Shown in pieces: positions 50,024 to 62,219 of a DNA stretch of 64,000 bases. This DNA is from Chloracidobacterium sp. (GTDB taxonomy: Bacteria > Acidobacteriota > Blastocatellia > Pyrinomonadales > Pyrinomonadaceae): contig JADJJY010000003.1 of the NCBI GenBank assembly GCA_016706275.1, positions 496,001 to 560,000 of the forward strand. Direction: 5' to 3'. The notes below the pieces were generated by a model that saw nothing but the letters and a program-made list of their open reading frames with translations, had not been told where the DNA came from and did no database searches. Each line of letters opens with the position of its first letter. Positions within the stretch are counted from its first letter, which is position 1. Both the position numbers and the translations under genes were made by a program.

Positions 50024-53000
50024 CTATTCAAACTTCACAGAAACGACCTTCGACACACCAGCCTCTTGCATCGTCACGCCGTAAAGAGCTCGGGCGGCTT
50101 CCATTGTGCGTTTGTTGTGGGTGATAACGATAAACTGCGTCTTCTCGGACATGGTCGCGATCTTATCGACAAAGCGTCCGACGTTGGCGTCATCAAGCGG
50201 CGCATCGACCTCGTCGAGCAGACAAAATGGCGATGGGCGGTATTTGAAGATCGACATAACCAGAGCGATCGCGGTCATTGCCTTTTCACCGCCCGAGAGC
50301 AGCATAATATTTTGTAGCCGTTTGCCAGGCGGTTGTGCGACGACCTCGATACCGGCTTCGAGAATGTCGTCGGATTCGAGTAGCGTCATTTGCCCTTGGC
50401 CGCCGCCAAACAACTCCTGGAAAAACTCGACAAAATTTTCATTGATCGCTTCAAACGCCGCTCGGAATTTGTCACGCGACCGCTGTTTGATCTCACGAAG
50501 AGCCTCCTCGGTAGCGGCTATGCTGTCGATGATGTCCTGCCGCTGAGTGGTCAGGAATAGATGCCGCTCCTCTGCCTCGCCCAGCTCTTCGAGTGCGAGC
50601 ATATTGATCGCACCAAAGTTTTCAAGCTTCTGCCTCAGATTGTCGGCCTCACGCCGTGCATTCTCAAGCACAAAATCTTCACCCGGCTCAACCTCGGCGA
50701 CAAGGCTGCCAAGAGAAACATTTAACTCTTGCAGACAGTTTTCGCCGATATTTTTTAGCTCGGTCACGGCCTCAGCCTGGCGAATCTCTATCGCGGCACG
50801 CTCATTTCTCGCCTCCGCCGCCTGACGGTTGAGGTCGGCAAGTGTTTCGCTCATGCGGTCGGCGTTTTCACGCGCCGCGGCAAGCCCCGTGATCGCCGCT
50901 GTCAATTCTGTGTTTTCGCTGGCGACCTCGTCCCCGGCCGATGCAATGCGGTCGGTGATTTCGTTGATCGCGGTGTGCAGTTCTCGGATCTTGCCCTCGG
51001 CTTCGGCGATCTCAAGATTTTGCAGCGCGAGGCGGGCGGCAATCTCTTTGCCCTCGTTCTCGACACGCCGAAGTGCCGAGACAGCCGAACGCCGCCGCTC
51101 ATCAGATGTCGCGGCGATCATCCGCTTGTCGTTGAGCACCGCATTCGCCGCGTCGGTCATTGTACGTGCGTCATTTAGGTCGCGGGCGATGCGTTCGATA
51201 TCGATCGTCGCCGTGATGCGAGCTGCGTCCGCAGCTTCTTTGCCGCCGATAGCTTCGGTACATTTGGTTTGAGCATCGGCGATCTCCGCCTTGATCTGGC
51301 CGGCTTCATCGGCGACAACCTGAAGGTGACGTTTCGTTCGCTCGATCTCTTCGCGGGCAGATCGCACCTGTATCTGAAGCCCATGAATGCCCCTATCGAC
51401 TTTGATGATGAGCGACTGTAGGTCGACCATCTTGCTCTCGTTCTCAACGAGAGCGTTGCGTGCTGCATCGACCTTAGCGGTCGCTTTTTCAATGTCGCGT
51501 GCGAGGCGGCCGCAATCTTTGTCGAGATGATTTAGCTCGCGTTTGAATGCCAACAGCGATTCGTTTTGTCCGGTCGATGTCCGATTGCCGCCGACAAGCA
51601 TCTTGCCGCCGAGCAGCAGGTCGCCCTCGTAATTTACGAGCATGTCACCGTCGGACGTGCCGCTTGCATCAAGCTCACGAACGAGCCTTGCCGACATCTC
51701 ACGGGGAAATATCGACCGCAAAACCCTCTCGAGATCAGCAGATACGCCGAGCATTTCCGCGATCGTGTCGCCTTTTCCACTGCTTGATCGCTTCGCCCCG
51801 GCCTCAGTTTTGGGCAATATTATCATGGCCGTTCGGCCAATATCGTTTTCTTTCAACCACGCCGAAACACGCTTTGCGTCAGCCAAAGACTCGACAACGA
51901 CCGCCTCAAGGAAAGCTCCAAAAAGCGTCTCGACCGCCGTCTCCGCCACAGGTTCGACATTTAATCTGTCAGCCAAAACGCCAGCTAGCCGCACACCGAT
52001 ATTCTTTTCTTCGGCAAATATCTTTTGCACTTGCGGCGTATAAACGGCACGTTTTTCTTCGAGTTCAAGCAGGGTGGCAAGACGATGTTTCTTTGCCGAA
52101 TGCTCGTCCTGCAATAGTTGCAGCTCGCTCTCCGCCGCTCGCTGAGCGGCGCGGGCATCGGCGGTTATTGCAAGCAAGCCGTCCTTTTCTGCGTTTAGCC
52201 CGGTGAGTTTCACTTCCTCGTCCGCAAGACTCGCAGCCAGTTCGTCTGCCTGTTTTTGGTTGGTTGAAAATGTCTCGTCCGCCCGCAGTCCTTCTTTATC
52301 GAGCCCGTCGGCTCTCGCCGCGAGCCGCTCAAGATTATGCTCTAGTTGGCGTGCGACTTCGTCAAAACGTTCGGCCGCGGCGGTGTGCTGCATCAGCTGG
52401 CCGCGAGCCGTTTCCATCGATATCTCGATCGCCGCAAAAGCATCCGCCGCGAGACGATGTGCGTCCTCAGATTCGCGAAGAGCAGACTCGGCCTTAGCAT
52501 GTTCGCTGCTCTCGTGCTGCTCGTCGAGCCGCAGACGATTAAGCTCGGAGTTGAGCATTTCTAGCCGCTGCTCGCTCGCCGTGATCTCACCACGCAGAGT
52601 CTCGCAGCGATTGTTTAGCCCGACGATCTGATCTGATTTATAGATATGCTCGCGCTCCGCTCGGTCGCGCTCCAGAGCGTTTGTCGAGTGAATGCGTCGA
52701 AGCTCGGCGAGGCTTTCCTCGGCTGCACGTGCCGCCGCTGTTGATTCTCTTGCTGCTTCTTCGGTAGCCGCAACTTGTTCGTGAAGTGCCGTTTCCGTTG
52801 CCTCTGCCGCAACCAACTGCTGCTTTAACTGCGCTGATAGATCTGATAAATACTTGCCCTCGGCAGCGTAAAGTTGTCGCAACAGTTCGCGAAACTCTTC
52901 TTGCAGTATCTTGAATCGTCGCGTTTTCGCCGCCTGACGACGCAGCGAATTTACGCGCGTGTCGATCTCGGAAACGATGTCAAAAATACGAGCGAGATTT

Positions 53001-53836
53001 GATTTTGCCGATTCAAGCCGCGTTTCGGCGGCACGCTGGCGGGCACGAAATTTCGAGATACCGGCGGCCTCTTCGATCAGGCTGCGGCGGTCGGCGGGTT
53101 TTGCCGACAATATCTGTCCGATGCGGCCTTGTTCGATGATCGCGTAATGAGCACCCGAGAGCCCTGTTCCGGCAAACAGATCGGTGATGTCACGTAGACG
53201 GCAGGTTTTTCCGTTTAATTGGTACTCGCTCTCACCCGACAAATAGAGACGGCGCGTGACCGATACGGCCTCGCCCGGAGCGAAATCCAGAGCAAACGAA
53301 CGCGGACGCCAGTGACGCTTAGTCTTCACCTTGGTCTCGACCGGCATGGTCGAACCGACAGCCATTGCCTTAACGGTCTCGACTGTCTCAGCCTCAATGG
53401 CCGAATCGTCTTGAAACCCGTTATTCTCAGCATCAACGTCTGCGACGGCGTCGATCGCTTCAGGCTCTATCCCTTCGATCTCTGCCATATCGACCGCGGC
53501 TTCGTCGATACCGCTCAGAGCCTCGTCGATGTCCTCGAGCTCGTTCTCGTCAATGTCAAAAAATGTATCGTCGCGGATCAGATGCAGCACGACCTCGGCC
53601 ATGCCGCCGGGTTTGCGGGTTTTTGTTCCGGCAAAAACGACGTCTTTCATTTCTCCACCGCGCAGAGATTTAACACGCTGTTCGCCAAGCACCCACGAGA
53701 TAGCATCGGACACGTTCGACTTGCCGCAGCCGTTCGGACCGACGACCGCCGTGATGCCGTTTCCGGTAAAAACGATCTCTGTATAGTCGGCAAACGACTT
53801 AAATCCGGTTATTTCTAGGCGCTGAAGCTTAAACAT
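50024..53836 (-). CDS. smc: Chromosome segregation ATPase SMC with acidic head insertion
   Basis: 1270 aa. Walker A GPNGCGKS at 33-40; two long coiled coils (about 260-590 and 770-1110) around a hinge (about 600-760: GVRLAGVLADRL, ALFGAFLEAVVVE); ABC signature LSGGEKAMTAIAL and Walker B FCLLDEVDAPLDD near 1165-1205. It organises and separates chromosomes as an ATP-driven dimer with ScpA/ScpB, neither of which is in view. Oddity: between VVLHLI (about 87) and VSVTRRLYLSGESEY (191) there are about 100 residues where most SMCs have 25. The extra stretch is very acidic (DENELEDIDEAL, ADVDAENNG). Confidence 0.95.
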   Translation of the reverse strand: MFKLQRLEITGFKSFADYTEIVFTGNGITAVVGPNGCGKSNVSDAISWVLGEQRVKSLRGGEMKDVVFAGTKTRKPGGMAEVVLHLIRDDTFFDIDENELEDIDEALSGIDEAAVDMAEIEGIEPEAIDAVADVDAENNGFQDDSAIEAETVETVKAMAVGSTMPVETKVKTKRHWRPRSFALDFAPGEAVSVTRRLYLSGESEYQLNGKTCRLRDITDLFAGTGLSGAHYAIIEQGRIGQILSAKPADRRSLIEEAAGISKFRARQRAAETRLESAKSNLARIFDIVSEIDTRVNSLRRQAAKTRRFKILQEEFRELLRQLYAAEGKYLSDLSAQLKQQLVAAEATETALHEQVAATEEAARESTAAARAAEESLAELRRIHSTNALERDRAEREHIYKSDQIVGLNNRCETLRGEITASEQRLEMLNSELNRLRLDEQHESSEHAKAESALRESEDAHRLAADAFAAIEISMETARGQLMQHTAAAERFDEVARQLEHNLERLAARADGLDKEGLRADETFSTNQKQADELAASLADEEVKLTGLNAEKDGLLAITADARAAQRAAESELQLLQDEHSAKKHRLATLLELEEKRAVYTPQVQKIFAEEKNIGVRLAGVLADRLNVEPVAETAVETLFGAFLEAVVVESLADAKRVSAWLKENDIGRTAMIILPKTEAGAKRSSSGKGDTIAEMLGVSADLERVLRSIFPREMSARLVRELDASGTSDGDMLVNYEGDLLLGGKMLVGGNRTSTGQNESLLAFKRELNHLDKDCGRLARDIEKATAKVDAARNALVENESKMVDLQSLIIKVDRGIHGLQIQVRSAREEIERTKRHLQVVADEAGQIKAEIADAQTKCTEAIGGKEAADAARITATIDIERIARDLNDARTMTDAANAVLNDKRMIAATSDERRRSAVSALRRVENEGKEIAARLALQNLEIAEAEGKIRELHTAINEITDRIASAGDEVASENTELTAAITGLAAARENADRMSETLADLNRQAAEARNERAAIEIRQAEAVTELKNIGENCLQELNVSLGSLVAEVEPGEDFVLENARREADNLRQKLENFGAINMLALEELGEAEERHLFLTTQRQDIIDSIAATEEALREIKQRSRDKFRAAFEAINENFVEFFQELFGGGQGQMTLLESDDILEAGIEVVAQPPGKRLQNIMLLSGGEKAMTAIALVMSIFKYRPSPFCLLDEVDAPLDDANVGRFVDKIATMSEKTQFIVITHNKRTMEAARALYGVTMQEAGVSKVVSVKFE

Positions 53837-53910
53837 TCTATAGTGCTCTGGTTTTGAAGGAACACTATATTTTGCGGTAATTATAAAATTTAGTCAAATA
53901 AAAAACTCGC

Positions 53911-54672
53911 TCAGATCATCTCGCCACCGACGTTTCTGAGGCCTTGTTTTTCGGCACGTTCGTTGTCGAGTTCGGTAAGGACATCGAGCAGGAAATTGGT
54001 GTTGCTTGAGACGTTGATAACGACCGGAAACTCATTGTCTGAGGTCGAAAATTCAAACGTACCGCCGTTGATCTCGATGATCTCGCGAAAGGCCGGCACG
54101 CCGTTGTGGCCATTACACTCCGCATCGACGATCTTGCCTTCGTTAAATGCGACATTAGCCAGATGCATATCCGATTTAATGACGAGCAACCCAGTCATCT
54201 TTGCACTCTCGATAACCTGCACCGCGTCAAAAATGGTCACGTACGCTAAGTTCCCGGCAAAGGTAACATCCGTGCGCACTTTTTGCGGTGTCCGGTCCCG
54301 GTTTGTTGCAAAATCCGGCCGGCGGGCACGACGGATAGCTTCGAGCCCCGGTGCGACTGATATTCGCGGATCAAGCAGCTTTGCCTCTTGCAAGCGGTCG
54401 TAAGCAACATCAAAATCTTCGCGGGCTATGTAGAGGCTTACCAAGGCGAGGCATTGCTTGGCGGCCTCGTTCAAGTTCTTTTGCTTGACGCAGATGTCAC
54501 GCATCTTTTCACGCAAACCGATCGAGCGCGGACTGCGCTCGATCGCTCCGCGAAGCAACGCAAACGCCTTTTCAGGCGAGCTGTATTTTACAAACAGATC
54601 CGCATCGAGCAACACCGACTCAATGGTCGTCTCGCTGACAGGGATAGATGGTTCTGCGATCGCTTGGCTCAT
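53911..54672 (-). CDS. DUF4388 (PATAN-like) domain protein
   Basis: 253 aa. An N-terminal helical, TPR-like segment (about 20-105: ADLFVKYSSPEKAFALLRGA, LNEAAKQCLALVSLYIARED) precedes a DUF4388 domain (about 135-250): FDAVQVIESAKMTGLLVI, ANVAFNEGKIVDAEC, FREIIEINGGTFEF. DUF4388 domains appear in regulatory proteins, often with response regulators or GTPases. It is upstream of smc in the same direction (74-nt gap), so the two may be co-transcribed. Role unknown. Confidence 0.8.
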   Translation of the reverse strand: MSQAIAEPSIPVSETTIESVLLDADLFVKYSSPEKAFALLRGAIERSPRSIGLREKMRDICVKQKNLNEAAKQCLALVSLYIAREDFDVAYDRLQEAKLLDPRISVAPGLEAIRRARRPDFATNRDRTPQKVRTDVTFAGNLAYVTIFDAVQVIESAKMTGLLVIKSDMHLANVAFNEGKIVDAECNGHNGVPAFREIIEINGGTFEFSTSDNEFPVVINVSSNTNFLLDVLTELDNERAEKQGLRNVGGEMI

Positions 54673-54748
54673 ATCTTTAAGTGAACAAAAATGTTCAACA
54701 CGCTAGTTTATCACGTAAGAGCTTTCCCAGTCACCAAGATTTTCGCGC

Positions 54749-54775
54749 AAAAAAAGGCCGCCAATAACGGCGGCC
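54749..54775 (-). terminator. Rho-independent terminator of the second receptor gene
   Basis: GGCCGCC (54756-54762) and GGCGGCC (54769-54775) form a perfect stem with a 6-nt loop; on the minus strand it is followed by seven T residues (54749-54755). Confidence 0.9.
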
Positions 54776-54797
54776 TCGTAGTGCGACTTAGCGTTAA

Positions 54798-57700
54798 TTA
54801 GAAATCTATTCTGATGCCAAGACGTACCTGACGCTGACGATAGGTTCGTGTCGGAACAAGGAAAGCCGATTGAGCCGCGGCGCTCGTTCCGAAATCAATA
54901 AAGGCCGAACCATAACTAAATACGGCCGCATTCAGAATATTGTCAAACTGAACCACCGGCCTAAAAGTCAGCCGTTCGCCAAACTTAAACTCGCGCGTAA
55001 CGCTCAGGTCAAATGTGTAAAAACTCGGCCCCGTGCCGGCGTTGCGGGGCAGATTACCGCTCTTCGAACCGATGGGCTGGAGTGAAAACTGTGCCAGCAA
55101 TGCCGTCGGGATTGGGGTCCCCGGCTCTCGCCAAACTATATCCCGTATATTACCGCTAAAATTTGGACGATCTGTACTGTTGTCATTCAAGTTTCGATCA
55201 GCGCCAGAGCCGTTTCCAAGATTAAATGGAGCCGAACTGCCCCATCGGACAAGCGGCGAATAGCGGAGTTTGCCCAACCACCAAGGAGTTTCAAACGTAC
55301 CGGAGAATGCCAGCCGATGCCGGCGGTCTTGTAAGTTTCTCGCCCATTCACGCGAAAAGTCTCCGTCGATCTCAGCATTAGCTGTGTTATTAAGCCCGTC
55401 ATCCAACGTCTTCGAAAGCGTGTATGCCGCACGGAACGAGGCTCCGAAACCGCGACCCAGTTTTCGAAAACGGCTCCTAAACTCGAGAACAAGTCCCTGA
55501 TAAAGGGCATTTCCTCGAGAGCCGATCTGCGAGACCTCGTCGCCGATCAGCGGAAAAGGACGTAGAGCTCCGATAGCCGCTTTGGCGATGGGGATAGGAT
55601 TACCCGTCGCATTGTTATTGTTGCCGGTGCTCGCCGCAGCAGGACTCGTGGAGCCTGTATTGGTTGAATTCAAATTCACAACGCAGGTATTCGTAGTCGT
55701 AAAACTACATGTACCCACGCCAGAGGTGTCGTTTGTCGCTCCAAGAACAAAGCTGTAGGTACGCAGTGTTCCGTTGGAATTCGTGATCGTATACGGATGC
55801 GTCAGCAAATAGTCTGTAAAACTTGCAAAGCCGGACGGTAGAACCGGAACGTTAATATTGGTATCTCGCCAAAGACGGGCTGTTTTGTTCCACGTGTAAT
55901 TGGCCTCAAATACCCAGCCTTTCCAGATCTCACGCTCAAAACCAACGTTGAACTGATAGCTTTCGGGAATCTTAAGATCCTTTTCTACCTGGCGAGTTCC
56001 CACTCCAGCAATAAAACCACCCTGAGTGAAACCCAGACTGTCGCTACACGGCGCCAGAGGAGCCACCGCAGTAAGACACGCAGCGAGGACCAGTGCCTTT
56101 AGTTCGGCAACAGTGGCAAAACTGTTTGGAAAACGAGCGCTAATAGCTGCCTCAATGGCCAGCTGTCTAGAATCGGAGCTTGATGTCCCGATGCTGTTGG
56201 AGTTGAATCCTATTAGGTTACCGCCCGTGTTTTGAATGGATTCGCCCACAGTTCTGAGAAGAACTCGGTTATAAAAGATTCCAGCTCCAAATCGGATCAC
56301 GCCCCGACCAGATTTAAAGGGATCCCAAGCCAAACCTAAGCGCGGTCCAAAGTTATTTTTGTCTGTCACCGCCGTTTCCCTTTCATAGCGGAGGCCGGCG
56401 CTTAGGGTAACCGTCGGAAACAGCTGCACTTGATCGTTAAAGAAAACTCCGTAGTATCGATTCTTTACATCCTGACCCGTACCAAAATTCTGACGATACT
56501 GACTGAGGAAATTTCTAGAAAAATCGAACACGGTTGGGAAATTAAAGGTTCCTGTAGCATCTCCGAGTCCTACAACCTTTGACACGACGTTTTGAATATC
56601 GAAGCCCATTTTCAGGCTGTGTCCGCCTTTGATCCATGTCAGCGATTCCTGAAATTGCCAACGAGTCTCGTTGCGAGTATCCGGGAAATTGCTGCCGGAG
56701 CTAACGGTTGAGTTGCCCATTACAAGACTACGAACCGAGTTTGAGACAGGATCTCTGTAGGCAACGATCACTACAGGGTCAAATGGATTCGGAGCTTCAA
56801 AGCTCGGAGTATATTTCGACCACTGCGCACGAAACTGATTAACTATACTTGAACCAAATACGTGATTATCCGTGAAATTGTAGGCATCGGTGTCGTTATT
56901 TTTTGCCTGAAAGGCATTCTCTAACTTTGTGACGGTATTGCCGTTTGTACGTTTGTTGTTCTTACGAGCAAACTGGATCCCAAACGTAAAGTCGTTGTTT
57001 CTGAATAGTTTCGTGTCGATCCTAGCGGTTAGGACATTACTGGTGTTCGGTGTTGCGTACTGCTTGTTGTAAGCCTGTATAAAACCGGCAGTTGCCGGAC
57101 AATTTGACGGAGTTGCATTATCGCAAAAAAGAGTCGAACCAGTCGGAGCTGACGGAAGCACATATCTCGGGTTCTGAACTACCGGCAAATACGCGTCTAT
57201 CAGCGTCGTATCGTCGAATACGTTATTCTCATAGGCGATAGCAAAGAACGTCTTATTATGGCCGTCATAAATTGACTTTCCTTCGCCAAACGGAATGATC
57301 ACCGGCCCGCTAAAAGTAAATCCGGGATTTCTCTCTTGCAGAGGCGGGCGGCTAATATTTCTGCTGTTGTTGTACCAAGAATTAGCATTGAGACTTTCGT
57401 CGCGGAAAAACATAAATGCCCGTCCGCGAAATTTGTTGCTGCCAGAACGTGTCCTAATATTGATACGTCCCCGGAGGCTCGACCATATTCAGACGAGAAC
57501 TGGTTCTGGATAACCTGTACCTCTGCGATACCCTCTAGTGACGGCTGGAAACGATCACGTGATGAGCGGTCGTCATTATTATCTAGACCGTCGATCGTGA
57601 TGTTATTCGAGTAAGCGGTGCCGCCCGAAATAGAAAAATTACCCTGCTCAAGCGGGGCGTTCGAAGGGTTTTGTCCGCGATCCTCTGCAAGTCCATTTGT

Positions 57701-58225
57701 CGAGAGTTGCTCTTCAGACGTGCCACCCAGGGTTAAAACTAGATCAAGGGCATTGCGAGAATTATTCGGAATTTCCTCGATCTCTTTTTCGGTGATGGTT
57801 CCTCCGACAATGGTTCGGGTCGTATCGACCGGCGGACCGTCGTCCTCGGTTACTGTAACGGTAGTCTCGGCCTTTACATCGGCTGGAGAGAGTTTGAAAT
57901 CCTTTTGCAGATTCTGTGCAGAGATTGTTGGGATTCCCGGTGTTTCCTGCGTCCCAAAACCACCGTTAGCTACCTTGAGCTTATAGGTGCCGGGTTTTAG
58001 TTTGACGAGACGATAGAAACCGTCGCCGTCTGTCACGATCGAGCGTGACTCACCGGTCTCGGTCATCGTCGCCGTGACGGTCGCACCGACGACCGGCAAG
58101 CCTGCCGAATCGGTAACTTTGCCTGAGATGGTAACGTCATCCAGGTCCTGTGCCATCGCGGCGACCGAAAATATTACTAGTGCAAAAGTGAACGCAAGAG
58201 TGCGTGATAAAATTTTTCCAAACAT
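54798..58225 (-). pseudogene. TonB-dependent receptor, Oar-like, split by one frameshift
   Basis: Two frames combine into a 1142-aa Oar-like receptor. The 5' part (58225 to about 57470) encodes a signal peptide (ending AMA), a CarboxypepD_reg sandwich (VTISGKVTDSAGLPVVGATV, DGDGFYRLVKLKPGTYKLKV) and a plug with SEYGRASG. The 3' part continues GRINIRTRSGSNKFRGRAFM and the barrel, ending GIRIDF. The break is the G4 run at 57469-57472 (minus strand): a fifth G restores the frame. Because both halves are otherwise intact, a base-call error is likely; an inactivated or phase-switched gene is possible. No sigma-54 promoter is seen here. A terminator follows at 54749. Confidence 0.82.
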
Positions 58226-58371
58226 CGGATTCTCCTAAACCAATTTTTCGTAGATCGAATTTAGAAATGCTATCCCAAAAATGTAAGGAAAGCAAAGCCG
58301 ATGGCGGATGTATTTAACTAATTTGCAAGACCTTTTTATGGGTTAGTCGGGATGGTTGAGTGCCAAATTTT

Positions 58372-58773
58372 TTAGTCTTCGGATGAGATCTCGCTTCGCA
58401 TGCGGGTAACGCGATAACGGGATATCGGGATCAATGCCTCGCTGGACGAAAATGCTCCGCTTTGTTGCGAGAATTCGTTAGCGTGGGTCTTGAGGTATTC
58501 GAAAAATTGCTCAAATTCACGCTGCATCTGATCCATTTTCGAACGCATATTCAAGATGATCTCGACACCGGCAAGATTTACGCCGAGTTCGCGGGTGAGG
58601 GAGAGGATGACTTCGAGACGTTCGAGATCGCCGTCTTCGTAGAGGCGTGTGTTGCCGATCGAACGCGACGGGGCGAGCAGTCCTTCGCGTTCGTACAGAC
58701 GCAGGGTCTGCGGATGTATGTCATACATCTCCGCAACCGCGCTGATCGTATATGTTCTTACTCGCTGTTTCAT
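58372..58773 (-). CDS. hspR: MerR-family heat-shock repressor HspR
   Basis: 133 aa. N-terminal MerR helix-turn-helix (YTISAVAEMYDIHPQTLRLYEREGLLAPSRSIGNTRLY read as two stretches), an effector-free coiled-coil helix (about 75-100), and a short C-terminal tail. This matches HspR, which represses dnaK operons at HAIR elements with DnaK as co-repressor. It is the last gene of dnaK-dnaJ-hspR, 27 nt after dnaJ, and a HAIR element lies upstream of dnaK. Confidence 0.92.
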   Translation of the reverse strand: MKQRVRTYTISAVAEMYDIHPQTLRLYEREGLLAPSRSIGNTRLYEDGDLERLEVILSLTRELGVNLAGVEIILNMRSKMDQMQREFEQFFEYLKTHANEFSQQSGAFSSSEALIPISRYRVTRMRSEISSED

Positions 58774-58803
58774 TTCAAATATGAAATTTCAAATTTGAGA
58801 TCA
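58771..58803. repeat. GATCTCAAATTTGAAATTT mini-repeat between dnaJ and hspR
   Basis: The minus strand reads GATCTCAAATTTGAAATTTC, identical over 19 nt to 13970-13988. It makes up nearly all of the gap between the two genes. Confidence 0.75.
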
Positions 58804-59964
58804 TTCCAATCCCATTGTCTTTCTCGGATTCTCAGGATTTAGTTTCTCAAACTGCCGTAATGCTTCTTTTGTTTCCTCTGATATCACCTTTGGCAAAGCA
58901 ATTTTTACCTCGACAAATTGATCCCCGCGTAAGGATGGGTTTCTCAGACTCGGAAACCCGCGCTCGCGTAAGCGAAATTTCTGCCCCGATTCAGTTCCCG
59001 AAGGGATCTTGAGGGCTGCCTTTCCCTCGACGGTCGGCACCTCGATCTTTGTTCCGAGCGCTGCCTCTGGGACGGTTATCGGCACAGTGATATAAACGTT
59101 ATCGCCCTTACGTGTCAGGAATGGGTGCTTGCCGACATTAGTCAAAATAAACAGATCGCCGGGTTCCGCCCCGAGCCGTCCGCCATGGCCTTTTTTCGGC
59201 ACTCGGACGCGTGAGCCCGTATCAACGCCCGCCGGTATTTTGATCTTGACCTGCTCGGTCTTTGGCGTCACGCCTTTGCCGTTACAGAGACTGCATGGCT
59301 GTCGGCGGCGGCCTGTGCCTTCGCAATCCGAGCAGTTTTGTGAAAATTGTAGCCGCCCGCCGGTTCGCATCACCTGACCGGTCCCCTTACAGGTCGGGCA
59401 TTGAACGACCGGCCCGCCCGTGTCGCCGGCCCCTTGGCAACGAGAACACTGTTCGCTGCGGTTGACGGTGATATTTGTCGTCAGGCCGGTAAAAGCCTCT
59501 TCGAAACTCAATGCCAGCGGTATCTCGATATCGCGGCCCTTCTTTGGCAACGGACGCGGCGGCTCAGGCTGAGCCTTTTGTCCGCCTCCGCCGCTAAACA
59601 GGTCAGAGAAAATGTCGCGAAAGCTCGAACCGCTCGATTGACCGGGCGTACCGGAAAAATCAAAGCCCGAAAAATCAAACCCGCCACCTGCCGGGCCGCT
59701 GCTCGTGGGGCCGCTACTAAACGGCGAATCCGCATCGAGATTATCGGCGTAGTAACCAAAACGGTCAAAAACCTTACGCTTTTTCTCGTCAGAAAGCACA
59801 TCATATGCTTCCTGCACTTCCTTAAATTTATCCTCGGCGACCTTATCATTCGGATTTACATCCGGATGATGCTTGCGCGCCAGCCGCCGATAAGCCTTTT
59901 TGATCTCATCGGCTTTCGAGTCTTTTTTGACTCCGAGAATGTTGTAATAATCTTTCTTAGCCAT
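58801..59964 (-). CDS. dnaJ: Chaperone DnaJ
   Basis: 387 aa, type I DnaJ. J domain 4-70 with HPD at 33-35; Gly/Phe-rich region about 75-130 (GGGFDFSGFDFSGTPGQSSG in parts); zinc domain with four CxxCxGxG motifs (CSRCQGAG, CPTCKGTG, CSDCEGTG, CSLCNGKG); C-terminal substrate domains. It delivers unfolded proteins to DnaK and stimulates its ATPase. It lies 101 nt downstream of dnaK, where many such operons have grpE. Confidence 0.96.
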   Translation of the reverse strand: MAKKDYYNILGVKKDSKADEIKKAYRRLARKHHPDVNPNDKVAEDKFKEVQEAYDVLSDEKKRKVFDRFGYYADNLDADSPFSSGPTSSGPAGGGFDFSGFDFSGTPGQSSGSSFRDIFSDLFSGGGGQKAQPEPPRPLPKKGRDIEIPLALSFEEAFTGLTTNITVNRSEQCSRCQGAGDTGGPVVQCPTCKGTGQVMRTGGRLQFSQNCSDCEGTGRRRQPCSLCNGKGVTPKTEQVKIKIPAGVDTGSRVRVPKKGHGGRLGAEPGDLFILTNVGKHPFLTRKGDNVYITVPITVPEAALGTKIEVPTVEGKAALKIPSGTESGQKFRLRERGFPSLRNPSLRGDQFVEVKIALPKVISEETKEALRQFEKLNPENPRKTMGLE

Positions 59965-59981
59965 TAAAGCTGTTGTCAGTC

Positions 59982-60060
59982 AGGGACAAGTGTAAAGGGA
60001 TGAGGGACGAGAGGCAAAACCGAATTCAGCTTGTCCCCGCGCCCCTCGTCACTTGTCCCT
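59982..60060. repeat. GGGACAAG-type inverted repeat between dnaK and dnaJ
   Basis: AGGGACAAGTG (59982-59992) and CACTTGTCCCT (60050-60060) are perfect 11-bp arms; inner GGGACGAG and CTCGTC words add a second stem. It fills the position where grpE would stand and could form a large intra-operon RNA hairpin. Confidence 0.8.
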
Positions 60061-60065
60061 ATTTG

Positions 60066-62033
<1,968 letters not shown>

Positions 62034-62189
62034 AATGTTTTCCTCGCTAAGATGCTCGGTGGTCAGTGGTCAGGGGTCAGAAAGCCGGATGCATCGTATT
62101 AAATAACCTATATTTATCAAATAATTGCTTGCTCTGATCTCTGCCGACTGCCAATTGCTGCTGCCGACTGGTTATCTGAGCCTGTGGAA

Positions 62190-62218
62190 ATGATAATACT
62201 TGAGTGTCTCATTGTCAA
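62190..62218 (-). promoter_or_regulatory. dnaK promoter, housekeeping-sigma type
   Basis: On the minus strand -35 TTGACA (complement at 62213-62218) and -10 TATCAT (complement at 62190-62195) are 17 bp apart. The predicted leader is about 150 nt. The HAIR operator overlaps the -35 and spacer. Confidence 0.75.
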
Positions 62219-62219
62219 G
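62199..62219. promoter_or_regulatory. HAIR element (HspR operator)
   Basis: CTTGAGT-N7-TGTCAAG matches the HspR consensus CTTGAGT-N7-ACTCAAG at 12 of 14 positions. It overlaps the -35 box of the dnaK promoter, as expected for repression by HspR, encoded at the end of the same operon. Confidence 0.85.

Noticed and set aside
51547..52206. 219-aa plus-strand frame opposite smc
   Set aside because: Antisense of the coiled-coil coding region; Arg/Pro/Ser-rich shadow without start signals.
58351..58366. Sigma-54 promoter upstream of the second receptor (TTTGGCACTCAACC on the minus strand)
   Set aside because: Only the -24 element fits; no GC at -12.
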